DNA of 54,421 nucleotides from Subdoligranulum sp. (GTDB taxonomy: Bacteria; Bacillota; Clostridia; Oscillospirales; Ruminococcaceae). The stretch spans positions 4,419-58,839 of the forward strand of contig JAAVHN010000035.1 in the NCBI GenBank assembly GCA_014799685.1, in the 5' to 3' direction. A program made the position numbers and the translations under genes. Positions 17,194 to 25,117 of the stretch are shown in pieces. Every line of letters starts with the position of its first letter. Position 1 is the stretch's first letter. Under the pieces are notes generated by a model, which was not told the DNA's origin, searched no databases, and worked only from the letters and a program-made list of their open reading frames with translations.

Positions 17194-17456
17194 AAGATAA
17201 AACCGGATCCATGCTGTGCCGGCTCGCAGAGGCTGTTCTGCTGGCCGGTGGGATCATTGTGCTGATCGGTCTGTATTACTGGATCGTTAAAGCGGGCATT
17301 CCATATCAGGATCCGCCGCTGGAATTGCAGATCCGGTACGCTGTCAATGATGCCATCGGCATGACGCTGCTGGCGGCCGGCTTCAAAACAGCTTTCTGCG
17401 GCGGAGCGCTCCGCCTTCTTCTGTGGCTGGCGGGGAAGAAACGACCGAACGGGTGA
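17190..17456 (+). CDS. Small membrane protein, 88 residues, unknown
   Basis: Coupled to the GNAT gene by an ATGA overlap, with AAAGGAGATCGTTCG before the ATG. Two hydrophobic stretches are visible: AEAVLLAGGIIVLIGLYYWI (about 13-32) and the stretch around GMTLLAAGFKTAFCGGALRLLLWLAG (about 57-82). The C-terminus is basic (KKRPNG). No family recognised. It may be a partner of the acetyltransferase or simply co-expressed. Confidence 0.65.
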   Translation: MKDKTGSMLCRLAEAVLLAGGIIVLIGLYYWIVKAGIPYQDPPLELQIRYAVNDAIGMTLLAAGFKTAFCGGALRLLLWLAGKKRPNG

Positions 17457-17496
17457 CCGGTGTTCCGTCTGATGCGCCGGTTTGCCCATTTCCGGT

Positions 17497-17525
17497 TTGC
17501 GCCCGCAGGGGATTTATGCTATACT
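17497..17525 (+). promoter_or_regulatory. Promoter of the flippase gene
   Basis: TTGCGC, 17-bp spacer, TATACT with TGC extension. The start point lies near 17531, so translation upstream of that is excluded for this transcript. Confidence 0.65.
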
Positions 17526-17636
17526 GAACAAGACCGGGAGCGTTCCTGCAGCGGACACGCCGCGCCGGAAAACCGGGAGACGCGTCCCGCAAGTCCCGCA
17601 AAAGATACGGCAAAAGGCAAAGGGGGCAAACCGTCC

Positions 17637-18929
17637 GTGGAACAGCCAAAAATGCTGCGGAATTTTATCTGGAATACCGTCGGGCAGCTCACATATATGG
17701 TCTGCCAGTTTTTGTGCGGTATTTTTGTGGTCAGTCTGGCCGGCAACCAGGTTTCGGGCGTGTACAATACGGCGCTGACGGCCACGAATATTTTTCTCTC
17801 CATCGCGTCTTATGGGATGTACAGCTTTCAGGTTTCGGATCTTTCGAAAAAATACAGCGACAGCGCCTATATCCGCAGCCGTGTGTGGACGTGCGCGGCC
17901 GCCTCGGTGCTGTGCGGCGGCTTTGTAGTGGTGAACGCCTTCACGGGCGAAAACCCGTACAGCGCGCAGCAGAGCGTGTGTGTGCTGCTGTTCCTCGGCT
18001 ACCGTATGGTGGAATCGTTTACCGATATTTTCAACGCCATCGACCAGCGCGGCGGGCGGCTGGATATCGTGGGGAAAACGTATGCCATGCGCGGCATTGT
18101 GATGCTTGCCTCGTTTATCGCCACACTGCGCCTGACGCAGGATATCGTGCTGACGCTGGCGCTGATGCTTGCGGCGAGCCTTGCGGTGTTCTTTGCCTAC
18201 TCGCTGCCGCAGGCGCGCAGGCTGTATACCCCGGCGTCCGTCGTGCAGGCGCGTGTTGCGGCGCTGCTGTGGGAGTGCGCGCCGCTGGCCGTGTACAGCT
18301 TTTTGAATACGACCACCGCTTCCATCCCAAAGCTGATGCTGGGCCGCATGCTGGGCGAGACGGCGCTGGGCATCTATGGCCCGGTGACGCAGCCCGTGCT
18401 GCTGCTGCAGGTGGGCGCGACATACCTGTTCAATCCGTTTATTACGGTTTTTGCCGACAGCTACGCGCGTCGCAACAAAAGGGGCTTCTGGCGCGCGGTG
18501 CTGGGCGTGCAGGGCGTGGTGCTGGCGCTGCTGCCCGTGGGCCTTTTTGTGGCGGCGTTTTTGGGCCGCTGGGGGCTGGCGGCGTTTGTTTCGGCAGAGC
18601 TTGCCGATTACCAATATCTGCTCGCGCCGATGGTGGTATCGGCCATTTTGACGGCGCTGGTGCTCTTTTACAGCATGGTGCTCACCGTCATGCGCTGCAT
18701 GAAGGGGCTTATCGCGGCCAATGCGTGCGCCATCGTGGTGAGCGCTTTGGCCAGCGCGCCGTGCATCGCACGATGGGAGCTGCAGGGCACCACCTACGCC
18801 GCGATTGCCGCGCAGATGGTGCAGCTTTTGCTGCTGGGCGTCACCGCGCTGCTGATGGCACGCCGGCACTTCTCCGCCGCGGGCCCGCTGCCAAAGCCAG
18901 AGGACCCGTTCGACGGCCTGCCGAGTTGA
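17637..18929 (+). CDS. Polysaccharide flippase / MATE-like transporter (Wzx type)
   Basis: 430 residues from GTG 17637, with about 12 hydrophobic helices. The opening MLRNFIWNTVGQLTYMVCQFL is typical of PST/Wzx flippases, and the middle LLWECAPLAVYSFLNTTTASIPKLMLGRMLGE is the characteristic TM7 region where an asparagine and glycine-rich turn lies. It probably flips lipid-linked oligosaccharides for cell-surface glycan. The longer frame from 17460 would cross the promoter, so GTG 17637 (with AAAGGGGG 11 bases before) or ATG 17652 is preferred. No glycosyltransferases are nearby, which is odd for a Wzx. Confidence 0.8.
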   Translation: MEQPKMLRNFIWNTVGQLTYMVCQFLCGIFVVSLAGNQVSGVYNTALTATNIFLSIASYGMYSFQVSDLSKKYSDSAYIRSRVWTCAAASVLCGGFVVVNAFTGENPYSAQQSVCVLLFLGYRMVESFTDIFNAIDQRGGRLDIVGKTYAMRGIVMLASFIATLRLTQDIVLTLALMLAASLAVFFAYSLPQARRLYTPASVVQARVAALLWECAPLAVYSFLNTTTASIPKLMLGRMLGETALGIYGPVTQPVLLLQVGATYLFNPFITVFADSYARRNKRGFWRAVLGVQGVVLALLPVGLFVAAFLGRWGLAAFVSAELADYQYLLAPMVVSAILTALVLFYSMVLTVMRCMKGLIAANACAIVVSALASAPCIARWELQGTTYAAIAAQMVQLLLLGVTALLMARRHFSAAGPLPKPEDPFDGLPS

Positions 18930-19066
18930 CGGGATTTTGAAATGGCGTTTGAGTACTCTGAACGGTTTGAGCTTGTTCGGGTATATCGGCAGCGGTGTTC
19001 GTACAGACAGAACAGCGTGAGAAGAGAAAGAAAGCAAAGACAAATTGTTTCGGGAGATGGGTAAAA

Positions 19067-19582
19067 ATGATCAAACCAAAGCATCTTGAAAAAATTTTTG
19101 CCCCGACGAATGATGCCGGAAATGAAGGACAAATTGTCTGCGAATGCGGATGCAAAGCATTTCAGGTTCGGTATTTCGGCGAATTTTACGATACAAACAA
19201 ACTGGCTTGTGCGCCCTGTGAAGACAAATTCGGGCAGGCCGTAAGAGCGGTCTGCGCGGATTGCAAAAAAGAGTACCTGCTGTACGATTTTGCGCTGCAT
19301 GGCTATGACGGACTGATTGGCGGGGATGGCGCTGCCGTTCCGGAAGAATTGCTCCGGCAATTCAAAACGAATGCAGATGATTCGTTTGAAATTAAAATGA
19401 TCCTGGAATACGATGAGGAAGACCAGTTCCTGGAGGAAATTGTAAATGACAGGGAATTGAATGAAGAATTTCATTTCACAATGGCGGACCGGGCGAGTAT
19501 CTGGACATGGGTCGATATCCAGCTGAAGGGCGTCCAATCAGGAACCGTCTACCCGGAATTCGTCAATGAAGAATTGGCGTAA
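19067..19582 (+). CDS. Hypothetical protein with Cys-rich zinc-ribbon-like half
   Basis: 171 residues, unrecognised. Residues about 22-70 contain CECGC, CAPCE and CADCKKEY, six to seven cysteines spaced like a double zinc ribbon; the second half is acidic and ends WTWVDIQLKG. No signal or membrane segment. ATG 19067 follows GGGAGATGGGTAAAA. It is more AT-rich than its neighbours and opens a run of four small orphan genes. Confidence 0.6.
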   Translation: MIKPKHLEKIFAPTNDAGNEGQIVCECGCKAFQVRYFGEFYDTNKLACAPCEDKFGQAVRAVCADCKKEYLLYDFALHGYDGLIGGDGAAVPEELLRQFKTNADDSFEIKMILEYDEEDQFLEEIVNDRELNEEFHFTMADRASIWTWVDIQLKGVQSGTVYPEFVNEELA

Positions 19583-19702
19583 AAAAGATCGCGCGGCTGT
19601 TTGGGGTGATTTGAATCTCCTTCCCTGAGCGAACCGCAGTACGATTTCCGGCGGGAAAATCGCGGCGGAAATGGCGTGACTGAAATGTGCAGAGGATCGA
19701 AA

Positions 19703-20083
19703 ATGAAACCATATGAATTGAAATTGAATGACAGCGATCTGATCAATTTACACAAGGCGCTGCTGGAAGCAAAATTTCACATGACGCCGGAAAATGAGCT
19801 GGTTGCGGGCAGCCCGGTGGTTGCGAATATCTACATTCAGATTCGGGATCTGCTGATCGAAAGCGACCGGAGCGGCCAGTGGAAAGATTGGTTCCTGCTG
19901 AAAAACAGGCCCGACCGCAGGGGTCAGGCGATTGCTTTGATGCAAAGATCAAAGCGCCGGGATCGTTGGGAGCAGATGACCCTTGAAGAAAAGCGGAAAT
20001 TTGCCCGCAATTATTTGGCGCCGTTCCTTTTTGATGAGGAAGAACTGGAAAATGTGATCGCGGAGGCGGACGGCGGCGGTTGA
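19703..20083 (+). CDS. Hypothetical protein, 126 residues
   Basis: Unrecognised, soluble and mostly helical. The N-terminal MKPYELKLNDSDLINLHKAL and the basic middle (RPDRRGQAIALMQRSKRRDRW) are the most distinctive parts; the C-terminus is acidic and ends in three glycines. ATG 19703 is chosen because AGAGGA lies 8 bases before it; a GTG at 19676 is possible. Same direction as 19067 and 20134, with AT-rich composition. Confidence 0.55.
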   Translation: MKPYELKLNDSDLINLHKALLEAKFHMTPENELVAGSPVVANIYIQIRDLLIESDRSGQWKDWFLLKNRPDRRGQAIALMQRSKRRDRWEQMTLEEKRKFARNYLAPFLFDEEELENVIAEADGGG

Positions 20084-20133
20084 AAGGATGGCCGAAAAGA
20101 ACAATTTGCTGCTTTGATGGAGGGAATCTTAAA

Positions 20134-20466
20134 ATGGCAATAACGTTGAATATTTACTACAGCGGCGCGGACAAAAACGCACAGGAATTTGCGCGGGAAA
20201 TGGTTTCAGGCGGAACCGTGGACGCCATCCGCGCCGAGGACGGCAATCTTCGTTATGAATATTTTTTCCCAATGGATGATCCCGGGACGGTGCTTTTGAT
20301 CGACAGCTGGCAGGACCAGCAGGCAATCGATCGGCATCATGCGTCACCCATGATGGCGCAGATCGCGCGGCTCCGGGAAAAATATGCGCTGCATATGCGT
20401 GTGGAGCGCTATGTATCGGATGAAGCCGGAATTCCGCAAACAGATCGGGCGTTTATCAGGGAGTGA
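20134..20466 (+). CDS. Antibiotic-biosynthesis-monooxygenase (ABM/YgiN-like) domain protein
   Basis: 110 residues, the size of one ABM dimeric alpha-beta barrel unit. It opens with a strand, then helix KNAQEFAREMVS, then GNLRYEYFFPMDDPGTVLLIDSWQDQQAIDRHHASPMM, the classic YgiN pattern of tyrosine strand, D-W helix and H-x-x-SP. Members act on quinones or small phenols without cofactor, or degrade haem; here the substrate is unknown. ATG 20134 follows GGAGGGAATCTTAAA. Confidence 0.8.
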   Translation: MAITLNIYYSGADKNAQEFAREMVSGGTVDAIRAEDGNLRYEYFFPMDDPGTVLLIDSWQDQQAIDRHHASPMMAQIARLREKYALHMRVERYVSDEAGIPQTDRAFIRE

Positions 20467-20475
20467 GGCAGAAGG

Positions 20476-20943
20476 ATGGAGCGCCGTCAATTGAATGCGG
20501 TCTACAGGGAACTGGACGCGAAAGCACAGCAGCTCAGCGAGCTGCTGCATGCATCTTTCGGCTATTACAACGGACATTATCACAAGGGGCCGTCGGGAGA
20601 CTATGAAATGGATCATTACCCCATTCCGGTGATCACGATGCGGGGCGTATGTGATATAGAAGTGGATTTGGACGGGATTTCCGTCACTGCGAAGCTGGCA
20701 AGGGCAGATGCGCTCCGGTTTGATTTTGGCAAGCTGGCGGCATATGATTTCGAGGTCTATGGAGTGGAAAATTATCTGGATGATTTTCGTGCGGAAGGGG
20801 ATACGATGGACGTGATGCTGGAAAACATCCGGGAAAGCAAAGAGAATGCCATTTTCTTTTCGTTCTGTTTTCCCTGTGAGGCCGCTGCCGCCGAGATCGG
20901 AAAATTGGTATGGCTCATTCAAAAAGAGGGATTTTTTTATTGA
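20476..20943 (+). CDS. Hypothetical protein, 155 residues
   Basis: Unrecognised soluble protein starting 9 bases after the ABM gene and probably co-transcribed. A helical N-terminus (AVYRELDAKAQQLSELLHAS) is followed by a Tyr/His-rich segment (FGYYNGHYHKGPSGDYEMDHY) and beta-rich centre (DIEVDLDGISVTAKLARADAL), ending with a short hydrophobic helix. GGCAGAAGG precedes the ATG. Confidence 0.6.
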   Translation: MERRQLNAVYRELDAKAQQLSELLHASFGYYNGHYHKGPSGDYEMDHYPIPVITMRGVCDIEVDLDGISVTAKLARADALRFDFGKLAAYDFEVYGVENYLDDFRAEGDTMDVMLENIRESKENAIFFSFCFPCEAAAAEIGKLVWLIQKEGFFY

Positions 20944-21025
20944 GAATACATGCTTCGTCAAACGGGCGCGGCGTCAGGATGCGCGGCTTCTGTATAAGCA
21001 GGCAAAGTATTTTGGGTAAGGATGA

Positions 21026-21907
21026 ATGGATATGGAACAGAAGATCGGCTTTATAGGGTTTGGCAATATGGCGCAGGCGATGGCTGCCGGGTGGCGGCGG
21101 TCGGGTGCGGTCGGCGAGGGGCAGATGCTGGCCTGTGCAAAGCACTGGGACAAGCTCTGCACCGCTGCCGCCGCGTACGGCGTGCAGCCGTGCCGCACGG
21201 CGGAGGAAGTGGTGCGGGGCGCGAACGTAATCATCGTCGCAGTGAAGCCGTACCTGATCGAGGAAGTGCTGACGCCGCTGCGCGGACTGCTGGCGGAAGA
21301 CCCACTGCCGGCGGAGGGTTTGCAGCCGGCGGAAGGTTCGCTGCCGGCGGAGGGTTTGCAGCCGGCGGAAGGCCCGCAGCCGGCCGGAAAAGCAATCGTC
21401 TCTGTGGCCGCAGGCTGGCTGTGTGATCGGTTTACGGCGCTGCTGCCCGGCGCGCATCATGTCAGTATCATGCCGAATACGCCCGTGCGCGTGTGCGAAG
21501 GCGTGATCCTGATGGAGGACCGGCACACGCTCACCGAGGCGCAGGCCGCACAGGTGCGCGAACTGCTGGGCGCGCTGGGGCTGGTGGAGAGGGTTGAGGG
21601 CCGGCTGATGGGCATCGGCGGCACGGTCAGCGGCTGCGGCCCGGCGTTTGCCAGTATGTTTTTGGAGGCGCTGGGGGATGCGGGCGTGAAGCACGGCCTG
21701 CCGCGCGCGGCTGCGTACCGGCTTGCGGCGCAGATGCTCGCAGGTACGGGCCGTCTGCAGTTAGAGACGGGCGAGCACCCAGGCGCAATGAAAGATGCCG
21801 TCTGCTCGCCCGGCGGCACCACAATTGTCGGCGTGGCCGCGCTGGAGCGCGGCGGTATGCGCGCGGCCGTGATCGACGCGGTGGACGCGATCCAAAATAA
21901 AAAATGA
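21026..21907 (+). CDS. proC: Pyrroline-5-carboxylate reductase
   Basis: 293 residues against about 265-275 usual. N-terminal Rossmann motif GFGNMAQAM is at about residues 9-17; the C-terminal ProC signature region runs from ALLPGAHHVSIMPNTPV through GCGPAFASMFLEALGDAGVKHGL to GAMKDAVCSPGGTTIVGVAALE. The final step of proline synthesis, reducing pyrroline-5-carboxylate with NAD(P)H, follows from the family. An extra stretch near residues 92-117 is made of PAEGLQ-type repeats encoded by a 36-bp tandem duplication, in the loop after the Rossmann half. ATG 21026 is used; an in-frame ATG two codons later is as likely. Confidence 0.93.
   Translation: MDMEQKIGFIGFGNMAQAMAAGWRRSGAVGEGQMLACAKHWDKLCTAAAAYGVQPCRTAEEVVRGANVIIVAVKPYLIEEVLTPLRGLLAEDPLPAEGLQPAEGSLPAEGLQPAEGPQPAGKAIVSVAAGWLCDRFTALLPGAHHVSIMPNTPVRVCEGVILMEDRHTLTEAQAAQVRELLGALGLVERVEGRLMGIGGTVSGCGPAFASMFLEALGDAGVKHGLPRAAAYRLAAQMLAGTGRLQLETGEHPGAMKDAVCSPGGTTIVGVAALERGGMRAAVIDAVDAIQNKK
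21309..21384 (+). repeat. In-frame 36-bp tandem repeat inside proC
   Basis: Two units of CTGCCGGCGGAGGGTTTGCA plus CCGGCGGAAGG, each itself two 18-bp halves encoding P-A-E-G. A third partial half follows. Confidence 0.8.
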
Positions 21908-22067
21908 TTTGCGTTTTGCCGGATCTGCATTCTGTCTGATCAGCGTTTTGCCGCGGATCGCCCATCCGGGGGGAAGCGGCGGAACATTTGGAAAGGCGCG
22001 CCTGACAGAGCGGGGCCGGGTGTTTTACATTGGCGTTTGCGGCAAACCGCAGACGGAACGGGAAACA

Positions 22068-22529
22068 ATGGAATACAAAGAGAAAAGGGAGAGATTCTCC
22101 ATGCGGAAAAATGGAAAAACGGCAAAATTCTTTTCCTGGTACACACTCACTGCCGTGGCGGCGGCCGCGGTGCTCAGTGCACTCGGCGGCATCTGGCTGC
22201 ACGGCATGCCGCTGACGGGCTTGCCCAAGGCGGAGGATGTCGAGGCCGTCACAGTCACGCGCGGGCAGCAGCAGGTGGAGTTGACGGCCCCGGACGACGT
22301 TCTGCTGCTGGCCGGCGCGGCGAACCTGCTCAGCTACAAGCCGTTCAGCGCGGCGGAGGATGCGCCGGTGCTGACGGTGACCTATCGCTTAAAAAACGGC
22401 GACACCCGGACGGTTGAGGCGAGCGCCGCGTCCGTGTGGTGGAACGGCAGAGCGCACGCCGTGCATGAGCCGGGAATGTTTGTGAATATTGTGGGCACGC
22501 TTTATCTGGACGGCCCCGGGACGGAATAA
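22068..22529 (+). CDS. Small single-pass membrane or exported protein, unknown
   Basis: 153 residues from ATG 22068 (GGAACGGGAAACA before it); an internal ATG at 22101 with GGGAGAG upstream may be the real start. A basic N-terminus (KEKRERFSMRKNGKTAK) leads into one membrane helix, WYTLTAVAAAAVLSALGGIWL, then an extracytoplasmic part of about 100 residues that is beta-rich: AVTVTRGQQQVELTA, LTVTYRLKNGDTRTVEA, WWNGRAHAV. I do not recognise the domain with confidence. Terminator at 22548. Confidence 0.6.
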   Translation: MEYKEKRERFSMRKNGKTAKFFSWYTLTAVAAAAVLSALGGIWLHGMPLTGLPKAEDVEAVTVTRGQQQVELTAPDDVLLLAGAANLLSYKPFSAAEDAPVLTVTYRLKNGDTRTVEASAASVWWNGRAHAVHEPGMFVNIVGTLYLDGPGTE

Positions 22530-22547
22530 AACAAAATATGTTTTTAC

Positions 22548-22591
22548 AAAGCCACAACCCCTGGCATCGCCGGGGGTTGTGGCTTTGTCTT
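22548..22591 (+). terminator. Terminator after 22529
   Basis: AAGCCACAACCCC pairs with GGGGTTGTGGCTT across about 11 bases, then TGTCTTATT. Confidence 0.85.
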
Positions 22592-22679
22592 ATTCAGGGC
22601 ATTTTGGGCATGTCCGGCGGGCTGTTTTATCTTTTCCGAAGATTTTTAAAAGATTTTGTGCAAAAGAGGAAGAAAAACA

Positions 22680-22708
22680 TTGACAACAGCCCCAAAATAT
22701 TGTATATA
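22680..22708 (+). promoter_or_regulatory. Promoter of the sugar ABC operon
   Basis: Consensus TTGACA, exact 17-bp spacer, TATATA. Confidence 0.9.
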
Positions 22709-22709
22709 T

Positions 22710-22738
22710 AATTTATAATTAAATTTTAATTATAAATT
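22710..22738. promoter_or_regulatory. AT-rich operator palindrome of the sugar ABC operon
   Basis: Perfect inverted repeat of AATTTATAATTAAA around a single central T, right after the -10. The position fits a repressor site. The ROK regulator at 29165, encoded at the end of this locus, is the likely ligand-responsive binder (inference); ROK repressors commonly use AT-rich palindromes. Confidence 0.7.
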
Positions 22739-22824
22739 GACGCGTGAGGTGATGTGTATGAGGTAAAAGCATAGCGTGCGTTTTTTGTGCCAGAATACCC
22801 CGAAAAGAAAAAGGAGGAAATACT

Positions 22825-24159
22825 ATGAAGCATTTGAATTTGAAACGGGCGCTTGCATTGCTGATGGCATGCATGATGCTCTTCTCCGTGGGCTGCAGCA
22901 GCAGTTCCAGTGACACCACGCCGCCCGCGGCTGCGCCGGCGGACAATTCCGTAAGCGTTCCCGCCGCCGAGCCGGAGGCGCCGAAAGAAGAAAGCATCCG
23001 CGTCATCACCTATTTTGCAGGCTCCGATACATGGGCGCCCACATGGAAAGAAGTGATTGCCGAATATATGGAGGAGCATCCAAATATCACGATCATTGAC
23101 GAATCCATGCCAACTTCCGGCACCACTGATGTGATTCGCCCGAAGATGAACGCCGATATCACCGCCAACACGCCGGCCGACTGCGCACTGTATTTCAATG
23201 GAACAGACGCCGAGCCCCTGTACAAATCGGGCCTTTACGTCACCTGGGATGAAATCCTGAATGACGACCCCGAGTGGCGGGATCAGTTCCTGCCGGCCGC
23301 TTTGGAGGCGGGCAAGACCAACGGCGAAATCAGCAACCTGCCCTATATCGGTTCCTTTGAGGGGCTGATTTATAATCAGGCAATCTTCGATGAGTACGAT
23401 CTGGAATATCCCACCAGCTGGGAAAATATCATCAAGGCCTGCGAGGTGATCTCTGCAGACGGTAAGTACATTCCGCTGACGAATTCCCTGCTGCGTGTGA
23501 CGGCGCTGTTCGACTGTATTCTGCTTGCGCAGGTTGGCCCGGAAAAGCGCAACACGTATCTGGATCCCTCCTGGGCTCAGGGTGTGGATCGCATCAAGGA
23601 GCTGTACGATGCGGGTGCGTTCCCGAAGGATGCCGCCACTCTGGCGCTCGCCGATGTACGCGCAATGTTTGCCGAGGGCAAGGGCGCGATGATGTTTGAC
23701 GGTTCGTGGGTGCTGGCAAGCGTAGAGGACAACCCTGACATGCGCATGATCCCCTGCCCGATTCTTGAGGGCGGCACCGGCGAAGAGGGCGCGGTGATCG
23801 CAGACTACGCCTCCGGTTGGTATCTGTCCAAGGCTGCCTACGAGCGCAGCAGTGCTACGCTCGATTTTGTCAAATTTATGTGCTCGCCCGAGACGCTGGC
23901 CCGCTTTATTGAGGTGGGCGGTTATTCCGCGATGCAGCTTGAAACATCCGAGAATACGAAGCCTGTCAATGTCAGCGCTGCCGAAATGATGGCCGCCGCA
24001 ACCAGGATGGTATCACCGGTCAACCAGAGCATGAACCGCGAGGTTTACAATTCCCTCTCCGAGAACATTATCCTTGTATGCGAGACGGGAAAGACCAGCG
24101 AGGAGCTGATCGATGAATCCCGGAAGATGCTGGAAGAAATCGAAGCGCTGGAAGAATAA
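22825..24159 (+). CDS. Extracellular solute-binding lipoprotein (sugar ABC importer)
   Basis: 444 residues. A signal peptide with lipobox FSVGC puts the lipidated cysteine near residue 25, followed by a Ser/Thr/Pro/Ala linker. The mature part is a family 1 binding protein: IRVITYFAGSD, YMEEHPNITIIDE, LPYIGSFEGLIYNQAIFDEYDLEYPTSW (hinge), GKGAMMFDGSW. It captures an oligosaccharide outside the cell for the two permeases downstream. AAAGGAGGAAATACT precedes the ATG. A terminator-like hairpin after the gene should keep its mRNA in excess of the permeases. Confidence 0.93.
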   Translation: MKHLNLKRALALLMACMMLFSVGCSSSSSDTTPPAAAPADNSVSVPAAEPEAPKEESIRVITYFAGSDTWAPTWKEVIAEYMEEHPNITIIDESMPTSGTTDVIRPKMNADITANTPADCALYFNGTDAEPLYKSGLYVTWDEILNDDPEWRDQFLPAALEAGKTNGEISNLPYIGSFEGLIYNQAIFDEYDLEYPTSWENIIKACEVISADGKYIPLTNSLLRVTALFDCILLAQVGPEKRNTYLDPSWAQGVDRIKELYDAGAFPKDAATLALADVRAMFAEGKGAMMFDGSWVLASVEDNPDMRMIPCPILEGGTGEEGAVIADYASGWYLSKAAYERSSATLDFVKFMCSPETLARFIEVGGYSAMQLETSENTKPVNVSAAEMMAAATRMVSPVNQSMNREVYNSLSENIILVCETGKTSEELIDESRKMLEEIEALEE

Positions 24160-24171
24160 AACCATTATTTT

Positions 24172-24216
24172 CAGGCGGGCGGCGCGGGTATGGCGGCGCC
24201 GCCCGCCTGGTTTTTT
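24172..24216 (+). terminator. Intra-operon terminator/attenuator between binding protein and permease
   Basis: CAGGCGGGCGGCGC pairs perfectly with GCGCCGCCCGCCTG across a 10-base loop and is followed by GTTTTTTAT. The ribosome site of the next gene (AAGGAGG) begins immediately after, so partial read-through is needed for permease expression. Confidence 0.8.
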
Positions 24217-24234
24217 ATAAGGAGGATCGCCTGT

Positions 24235-25104
24235 ATGGCGCTGAAAAGTAAAAAGTATCCGCTGCTGTTTCTTGCTCCTGCGCTTGCTTTTATCAGTGTT
24301 TTTTTGCTGATCCCGCTGGGGAGGACGATTTATTACAGTCTGACAGCGTGGTATAATTTTTCTCCCACCAAAAAATTCATCGGCCTTCAGAATTACATCA
24401 ATATGCTGGAGGATCCCATTCTGCGCATCGCGCTGCGCAACACCGGAATTTTGATCGTTTTTGCGCTGATCTTCCAGATTGGCATCGCCACGCTGCTTGC
24501 GATCTGTGTGGACTGCGTCCGCCACGGCTTCAAGATTTTCCGCACCGTGTACTTTTTTCCGGTCGTCATCTCCGCGACAGCAATCGGCTTGATGTTTTCG
24601 CTGATTTACAAGTATGATTACGGCCTGCTGAACAATATTCTTGCAAGCATGGGCCGGGAGAGACAGGTGTGGCTGACGGCCCGAAGCGCGATCTATTGCG
24701 TGGCCGTTCCAACGGTATGGCAGCATGTAGGCTTTTATTTCATTGTGGTGTTGACAGGCATCGCCAATATTTCCGAGGATATCTACGAATCCGCCACGCT
24801 CGACGGGATTACCCCGTGGAAAAAAGCAGTTTATATTACACTGCCGATGCTGAAGCCGATCCTGGTCTCCAATGTCGTCCTTGTGGTGTCTCAAAGTTTT
24901 CGTGTGTTCGACATGGTATACGTTGTTACCGGCGGCGGGCCGCGCCATGAATCCGAGCTGCTCAGCTCCTATATGTACTCCAAAGCCTTTGCGGATTACA
25001 ACACCGGCTTTGCAAGCGCGATCGCCATTGTGATGATCATAATGGGTATACTTCTCACCGGGGTGCTGCGCTTTTTGATGAGCAAAATACAAGGCGACGA
25101 TTGA
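24235..25104 (+). CDS. Sugar ABC transporter permease (MalF/UgpA type)
   Basis: 289 residues with six membrane helices (first about 9-31: LLFLAPALAFISVFLLIPLG). The EAA loop that docks the ATPase reads EDIYESATLDGITPWKKAVY near residues 180-199, followed by ITLPMLKP. ATG 24235 is fixed by AAGGAGG eight bases before; a longer frame lacks a site. It pairs with the next permease. No ATPase gene is in the locus, so a shared MsmX-type ATPase is expected. Confidence 0.92.
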   Translation: MALKSKKYPLLFLAPALAFISVFLLIPLGRTIYYSLTAWYNFSPTKKFIGLQNYINMLEDPILRIALRNTGILIVFALIFQIGIATLLAICVDCVRHGFKIFRTVYFFPVVISATAIGLMFSLIYKYDYGLLNNILASMGRERQVWLTARSAIYCVAVPTVWQHVGFYFIVVLTGIANISEDIYESATLDGITPWKKAVYITLPMLKPILVSNVVLVVSQSFRVFDMVYVVTGGGPRHESELLSSYMYSKAFADYNTGFASAIAIVMIIMGILLTGVLRFLMSKIQGDD

Positions 25105-25117
25105 GAGGGATACGATC

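Noticed and set aside
17514-19043. 509-codon minus-strand frame opposite the flippase
   Set aside because: His/Arg/Gln-rich antisense shadow of a membrane protein gene.
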